Shown: positions 16,123-19,650 of the stretch, one piece after another | Layout of the letters: each line of letters opens with the position of its first letter | Position numbering within the stretch: position 1 is the first letter of the stretch | Assembly (NCBI GenBank): GCA_946886255.1 | Contig: CAMPIG010000031.1 | Span: 1 to 19,650, forward strand | Origin: an uncultured Cellvibrio sp. | GTDB taxonomy: Bacteria; Pseudomonadota; Gammaproteobacteria; Pseudomonadales; Cellvibrionaceae | Direction of reading: 5' to 3' | Length of the DNA stretch: 19,650 nt | Position numbers and translations under genes: made by a program | The notes under the pieces: generated by a model | Seen by the model: only the letters and a program-made list of their open reading frames with translations | Database searches by the model: none | Told to the model about the DNA's origin: nothing

Positions 16123-16983
16123 TCAGTACTCACAAACTTCTTGTTTATTTTTTACAAAATAATTTTTGAAGTTTTTCGCCGTTTTATCCATGCAACCTTC
16201 CAAATTTAATAAAGTCACGCGGCGAAAATCCGTTGGATGGCTCTCTGCTTGCAGAGCGATATAGCCGCCGCTATTGGGCGTTCGGTCGTCCCATTGCAAA
16301 TGGGTATATTCAAGGACTTTTTTTCCATTAATAATGTGCGCAGCTTTTTCGCTGCCATATACCACCAGCTCAGCAGTTACCCACTGGTCACCATGATAGG
16401 TATCGCTGTTAGAATTAATAACGTGATCTTCAGTAAACTTTCCGTTGAACACTACATGGGTTGCAGGTGTGCAAAGATTGCCGGTAGAGCGCGAATTTAC
16501 GCCATCACCACCTAACAATTGATACTCTATGCTACCGGGGAAGTCTTGTTTGAGTTCCATGGATTTAGGGTCTTGAGTGTGATACATAATACCGTTATTG
16601 CGGTAAGCCCACCCAGGCCCACCTTTCACCTGATCACCTACAAAACGGTACTCTACTTTCAAACGGTAGTGGGAATACGGCCCACCGTTGTAGAAGATGT
16701 GACCAAAGTGACCATTGAAGTCCTCGTATTGGTCGTAACGCATCTTCATCATGCCGTCTTCAACACGAAAGGTATTAAAAGCATTGTTATTCAACTCAAA
16801 ACCGCTGATTTTAATGCTCCAGTTATTTAGATCCTTACCGTTAAAGAGTTCAACCCATTCTTCTTTGTCAGGATCTTTTACTGCTTTCTTTTCATCGGTT
16901 ACCGTTACTGCCAATACCAACATTGACATAGTACAAAAAAATACTGCCATGATGGTTTTCTGTTTGATACTCGTGTGATTCAT
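16123..16983 (-). CDS. Secreted DUF1080 protein (3-keto-disaccharide hydrolase family)
   Basis: This 286-residue protein has an N-terminal signal (hydrophobic run 11-27) and one DUF1080/PF06439 domain, a jelly-roll fold now linked to cleavage of 3-keto-glycosides. Family markers: EEWVELFNGKDLNNW (41-55), the core GHIFYNGGPYSHYRLKVEYRF (94-114), YRNNGIMYHTQDP (127-139), FPGSIEYQLLGGDG (148-161), the Cys171 region, and GGYIALQAESHPTDFRRVTLLNLEGCMD (239-266). It ends with the short tail GCMDKTAKNF...VCEY, a motif common in Bacteroidetes secreted proteins. The signal lacks a lipobox, so it is periplasmic or secreted. The gene follows GH74 by 61 nt on the same strand and precedes the MFS gene. This supports a role on oxidised oligosaccharides or trehalose-like disaccharides; no matching GFO/IDH-type or GMC 3-dehydrogenase is in the window. 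Confidence 0.9.
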   Translation of the reverse strand: MNHTSIKQKTIMAVFFCTMSMLVLAVTVTDEKKAVKDPDKEEWVELFNGKDLNNWSIKISGFELNNNAFNTFRVEDGMMKMRYDQYEDFNGHFGHIFYNGGPYSHYRLKVEYRFVGDQVKGGPGWAYRNNGIMYHTQDPKSMELKQDFPGSIEYQLLGGDGVNSRSTGNLCTPATHVVFNGKFTEDHVINSNSDTYHGDQWVTAELVVYGSEKAAHIINGKKVLEYTHLQWDDRTPNSGGYIALQAESHPTDFRRVTLLNLEGCMDKTAKNFKNYFVKNKQEVCEY

Positions 16984-17044
16984 TACCTATTCTCTTTCTG
17001 ATCTATTAAATTTTTTGCGCTTATTACCAGGCGAGGCCAACCAT

Positions 17045-19474
17045 TTATCTTGAGTAATTTCTCCTGTTCAGGATGAGACCAGAAATTAACATGGAAAACA
17101 AAGACAGCAATAGAAAAATACCGACACCACCGCCACCGCCCTGACCGTTGGGCCTTGATGAAGAGCTGGAAGAATTAGTACTCATAGCACTTGATGATAA
17201 ACTTGAAGAGCTAACAGCGGCAGTACTCGACAAGGAGCTTGAAGAGCTGACACCGCTAATGCTTGATGAAGAATTGGAAATATCCCCTGTACCTAAATCT
17301 GTCAGTTTTCCATATACGATACCTCTTCCGGCAGTGCTCATATATACCGTGCCAAAGGTATTCATATCACCTATTATAAAATTACCATTTCCAGGGCCGC
17401 CATACTGATGTGCAGCATCATTTATTTTTACCCACGTGTTTCCTCTATCAATAGACCGAAAAATTCCCGTGTCGTTATTGACCGCTCCCCAAATATAAAT
17501 TGCCGGGAAGTCAGCACCATCTGCTGCTTTACCAAACCCAACAGCACTAGCATAAGTCACTCCAGAAACTAGTGCGAAGTTTTCACCAGAATCTGAAGAA
17601 TACGCCAAACCATTATTATAAAGCGGCACCCACACACCGCCTTCTATGCCTGGAACAGCTCTAATCAGTTTGGAATCATTTGAGCTTGGTAGTGTACCTA
17701 TCTGATTAAATGAAGCGCCTGAATCAAGGCTAACCATCATTTTGTTACCATTAAGAGCATACAGTTTATTACTGTTAACCGTATCAGCCACCACCCTTGC
17801 CCCGGGCATTGATAACCCTTCAATCTCTGACCAGGTTACACCCCAGTCTGTCGTATAAAAACTTGATCGTAATTCCTCTCGATCTGTGGTGGATCGGGGA
17901 CTGTAGATCAACGTTCTACCATCGGCTGTGAGCGTACTGTAACCATAAATTCCATTATCAAAATTAATCTTCTTCCATGTTTTTGCAGTATCAGTTGAAT
18001 AGTACAAAGATGAACCTACTCGAACCATAAGGCGGGGGTCACGATAAGCAAAGGATATACTCGTTTCTGTACCCATTCTTGGGGTATGGATAGGGCTATA
18101 CTGAGCTGCATTTTCGTGAACAAATCCATCATAATCACCGATCACCGAAACCAATGGGCCACCCGGAATACTCACCAAATCCAAAGGAACCGTTTCTTCA
18201 ATTCCAGCTACCCAAAATGACCACACCACCGGTGAGGCATCAATATCCTGTGCTTTAAAAATTCCGTTACCCGAAGTCACATAGATATTTTTGGTATTGA
18301 AGGGATCGAATTCCACTGAACCAGCCCAATGAATAGAGTTACCATCAATCCAATCGATACCTTGTGTATCCAGAACAAATCCACCGTCCATAACATTGAT
18401 CCAATTTTTTCCACCATCACGACTTGAAAAAATCTGATCACCCCAAGCATTGCCCGAAGCATTACTATATTGAAACTGATATGTGTTACAACTCGATATA
18501 ATTATGCGATCCGCGTCATTAGGGTCGACCGTTATTCCTCCAAACGCATTGGAAAATCCTGCTGGGGTAATATTCGTCCACTGTTTAGTAGCGGGAGAAT
18601 ATTTCCAAACCTGTCCCTTAGTCATGGGTTCTGGTTCGGTCCAATGAGCATGTGGCCCTGCACCATTTGCATAGGTAATCAATAGATCACCCCGCTTGTC
18701 GAACACCGCTCGTTGTGGCATCAGATCAGAAGGCCCACCACTGATTGCGGCAAAGGTTTTTCCGGCATCATCAGAGTAGTAAAAGTTGGCGCCGACCGAA
18801 GGAAAGCGAGAAACCCCTACGAAAATATTTTTTGCCGCTTCGCCTATTCCATTTGAAGGGTCTAGTGCTATAAAACTGATGCCAGTTTCATTCGGGGTAG
18901 TTGTAATATCCAGGCCGTTCAGTCTTGACCAGGTGGCTCCAGCATCTGTTGATTGAAATAAGCCATTCCAGCGAGTGCCTGCGTACAGAATGCTACTATT
19001 AAGAGGATCAACAACTAATTTTTCGCCTGTTTGTCTTCCCATGCCGTTGCCATGTGCTTTAAATTGATTCGACACATCAAAAATAGTGAACGTATTACCA
19101 TAGTCACTCGACTTTAATATTGCTGTTTTACCACCATTAAAATAGGAGATCCCCACCAACATATACAGTACTGATGAGTCTTTTGGGTCCAATGCAATGG
19201 ATTCTACCCCAAGGAAACTTACCTGATCTTGAGATACCCAATCAGTCAGCGCAATCCAGCGGGCCTTTTGATTATCCCACCGATATGCACCACCAACATC
19301 TGTGCGGGCATAAAATAAATTTTGCTCCGTTCTACTGGGTATAACAGCACTGACAAACCCACCGCCCCCCACTGCAACGGTATCCCAATAATAGTTATCA
19401 GCTTGGGCACAGAAACTAAAGCCATAAAGTGCAACAAAAGGCAACGCAGCAAAAATTCGCTTGAGTATTTCCAT
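17045..19474 (-). CDS. GH74 xyloglucanase with Ser-rich linker and GlyGly-CTERM tail
   Basis: This 809-residue enzyme has a signal peptide (cleavage after AQA, about residue 25) and a full GH74 tandem-propeller domain (about 27-728). Family motifs are VAVGGGGFVSAVIPS, YARTDVGGAYRW with catalytic Asp59, many 'DAGKTF/DGGKNW' Asp-box turns, and VIGDYDGFVH with Asp447 as the probable acid. It should cut xyloglucan beta-1,4-glucan backbones by endo action. No carbohydrate-binding module follows. Instead a poly-Ser linker (about 733-773) leads to a Gly-rich stretch, a hydrophobic segment (about 784-802) and the basic end NRRNYSR, a GlyGly-CTERM type signal for rhombosortase-linked secretion. No SD stronger than a short AGG-type run precedes the ATG at 19474. 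It is first in an operon with DUF1080 and MFS. Confidence 0.93.
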   Translation of the reverse strand: MEILKRIFAALPFVALYGFSFCAQADNYYWDTVAVGGGGFVSAVIPSRTEQNLFYARTDVGGAYRWDNQKARWIALTDWVSQDQVSFLGVESIALDPKDSSVLYMLVGISYFNGGKTAILKSSDYGNTFTIFDVSNQFKAHGNGMGRQTGEKLVVDPLNSSILYAGTRWNGLFQSTDAGATWSRLNGLDITTTPNETGISFIALDPSNGIGEAAKNIFVGVSRFPSVGANFYYSDDAGKTFAAISGGPSDLMPQRAVFDKRGDLLITYANGAGPHAHWTEPEPMTKGQVWKYSPATKQWTNITPAGFSNAFGGITVDPNDADRIIISSCNTYQFQYSNASGNAWGDQIFSSRDGGKNWINVMDGGFVLDTQGIDWIDGNSIHWAGSVEFDPFNTKNIYVTSGNGIFKAQDIDASPVVWSFWVAGIEETVPLDLVSIPGGPLVSVIGDYDGFVHENAAQYSPIHTPRMGTETSISFAYRDPRLMVRVGSSLYYSTDTAKTWKKINFDNGIYGYSTLTADGRTLIYSPRSTTDREELRSSFYTTDWGVTWSEIEGLSMPGARVVADTVNSNKLYALNGNKMMVSLDSGASFNQIGTLPSSNDSKLIRAVPGIEGGVWVPLYNNGLAYSSDSGENFALVSGVTYASAVGFGKAADGADFPAIYIWGAVNNDTGIFRSIDRGNTWVKINDAAHQYGGPGNGNFIIGDMNTFGTVYMSTAGRGIVYGKLTDLGTGDISNSSSSISGVSSSSSLSSTAAVSSSSLSSSAMSTNSSSSSSRPNGQGGGGGVGIFLLLSLFSMLISGLILNRRNYSR
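17154..17285. repeat. 36-bp tandem repeats encoding the poly-Ser linker
   Basis: Three full 36-base units (17154-17189, 17190-17225, 17226-17261) and a fourth partial one (17262-17285) are imperfect copies starting CTTGATGAAGAGCTGG. On the minus strand they encode 12-residue serine-rich blocks of the GH74 linker. The number of copies sets the linker length and could vary between strains. Confidence 0.75.
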
Positions 19475-19523
19475 TATGTAACCTTAGATTTAATGCCGAT
19501 GGTTTGATTGATTGAAAATTAAT

Positions 19524-19573
19524 AAAAAACAGATGCAGCATTGAAGGTCATTAAACTAACTCTCGATGCTGCA
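19524..19573 (-). terminator. Possible terminator of a gene upstream of GH74
   Basis: TGCAGCAT (about 19534-19541) and ATGCTGCA (about 19566-19573) pair across a 24-nt loop. Read on the minus strand the stem is followed by a six-T run near 19529-19524. It could end the transcript of a minus-strand gene lying beyond the window. The long loop makes this uncertain. The rest of 19475-19650 shows no gene. Confidence 0.4.
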
Positions 19574-19650
19574 CCTGATATAAAAGCATCCATGCCAGGG
19601 GAGAAAATCGATCAAGCCGTTTACAGAATAAACGACACGAAAATCCTACC

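Noticed and set aside
17148..17408. Plus-strand open frame with repeated LEEL-type residues.
   Set aside because: It is the antisense reading of the tandem repeats that encode the poly-Ser linker of GH74.
1..19650. CRISPR array, insertion sequence, tRNA or rRNA gene.
   Set aside because: No regular direct repeats with spacers, no transposase-like frame and no terminal inverted repeats, and no tRNA or rRNA-like stretch seen on either strand.

Overview
The window looks like chromosome from a plant-polysaccharide-degrading gammaproteobacterium, most plausibly Cellvibrionaceae (Cellvibrio-like). The grounds are secreted and lipoprotein glycoside hydrolases (GH74, GH62, GH2), a poly-serine linker, a GlyGly-CTERM-type tail, and Gram-negative lipoprotein signals. 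This placement is inferred from gene content; no rRNA or tRNA gene is visible.

Layout. (1) Positions 41-1858 (+) hold a compact, visibly AT-rich set of small genes: two membrane proteins, a barstar-like protein with no barnase beside it, and an unrecognised helical protein. It has the look of an accessory or immunity patch. (2) Position 1869-2348 (-) is a UPF0303/DUF336-type protein. It is followed by a cysteine-rich lipoprotein (2565-3629, +) with its own intrinsic terminator, and a peptidoglycan amidase without a signal peptide (3720-4319, +). (3) Positions 10828 to 4392 (-) run GH2 glycosidase, GH62 arabinofuranosidase lipoprotein, SDR (glucose-1-dehydrogenase-like), GH37 trehalase. The last two genes overlap, and a hairpin with a T-tract lies just after the trehalase. 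(4) A 416-nt divergent regulatory gap (10829-11244) separates this from a 1127-residue lipoprotein (11245-14628, +) built from a 'membrane-bound dehydrogenase' type beta-propeller, HEAT-like repeats and a C-terminal cytochrome c. (5) Facing it, positions 19474 to 14796 (-) run GH74 xyloglucanase, DUF1080 (3-keto-disaccharide hydrolase family), MFS sugar transporter, closed by a strong terminator at about 14722-14748.

How the genes may work together. GH74 would cut xyloglucan outside the cell while held by its C-terminal tail. GH2 and GH62 could trim galactosyl and arabinosyl side chains. The DUF1080 protein and the haem lipoprotein suggest an oxidative (3-keto) route for glycoside cleavage, with the MFS protein importing products. 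The trehalase/SDR pair would convert cytoplasmic trehalose to glucose and then gluconolactone. Only family assignments and gene order are seen directly; the 3-keto xyloglucan pathway is an inference. The most novel elements are the GH74-DUF1080-MFS cluster opposite the haem lipoprotein, the GlyGly-CTERM tail on a GH74 lacking binding modules, and the orphan barstar patch.
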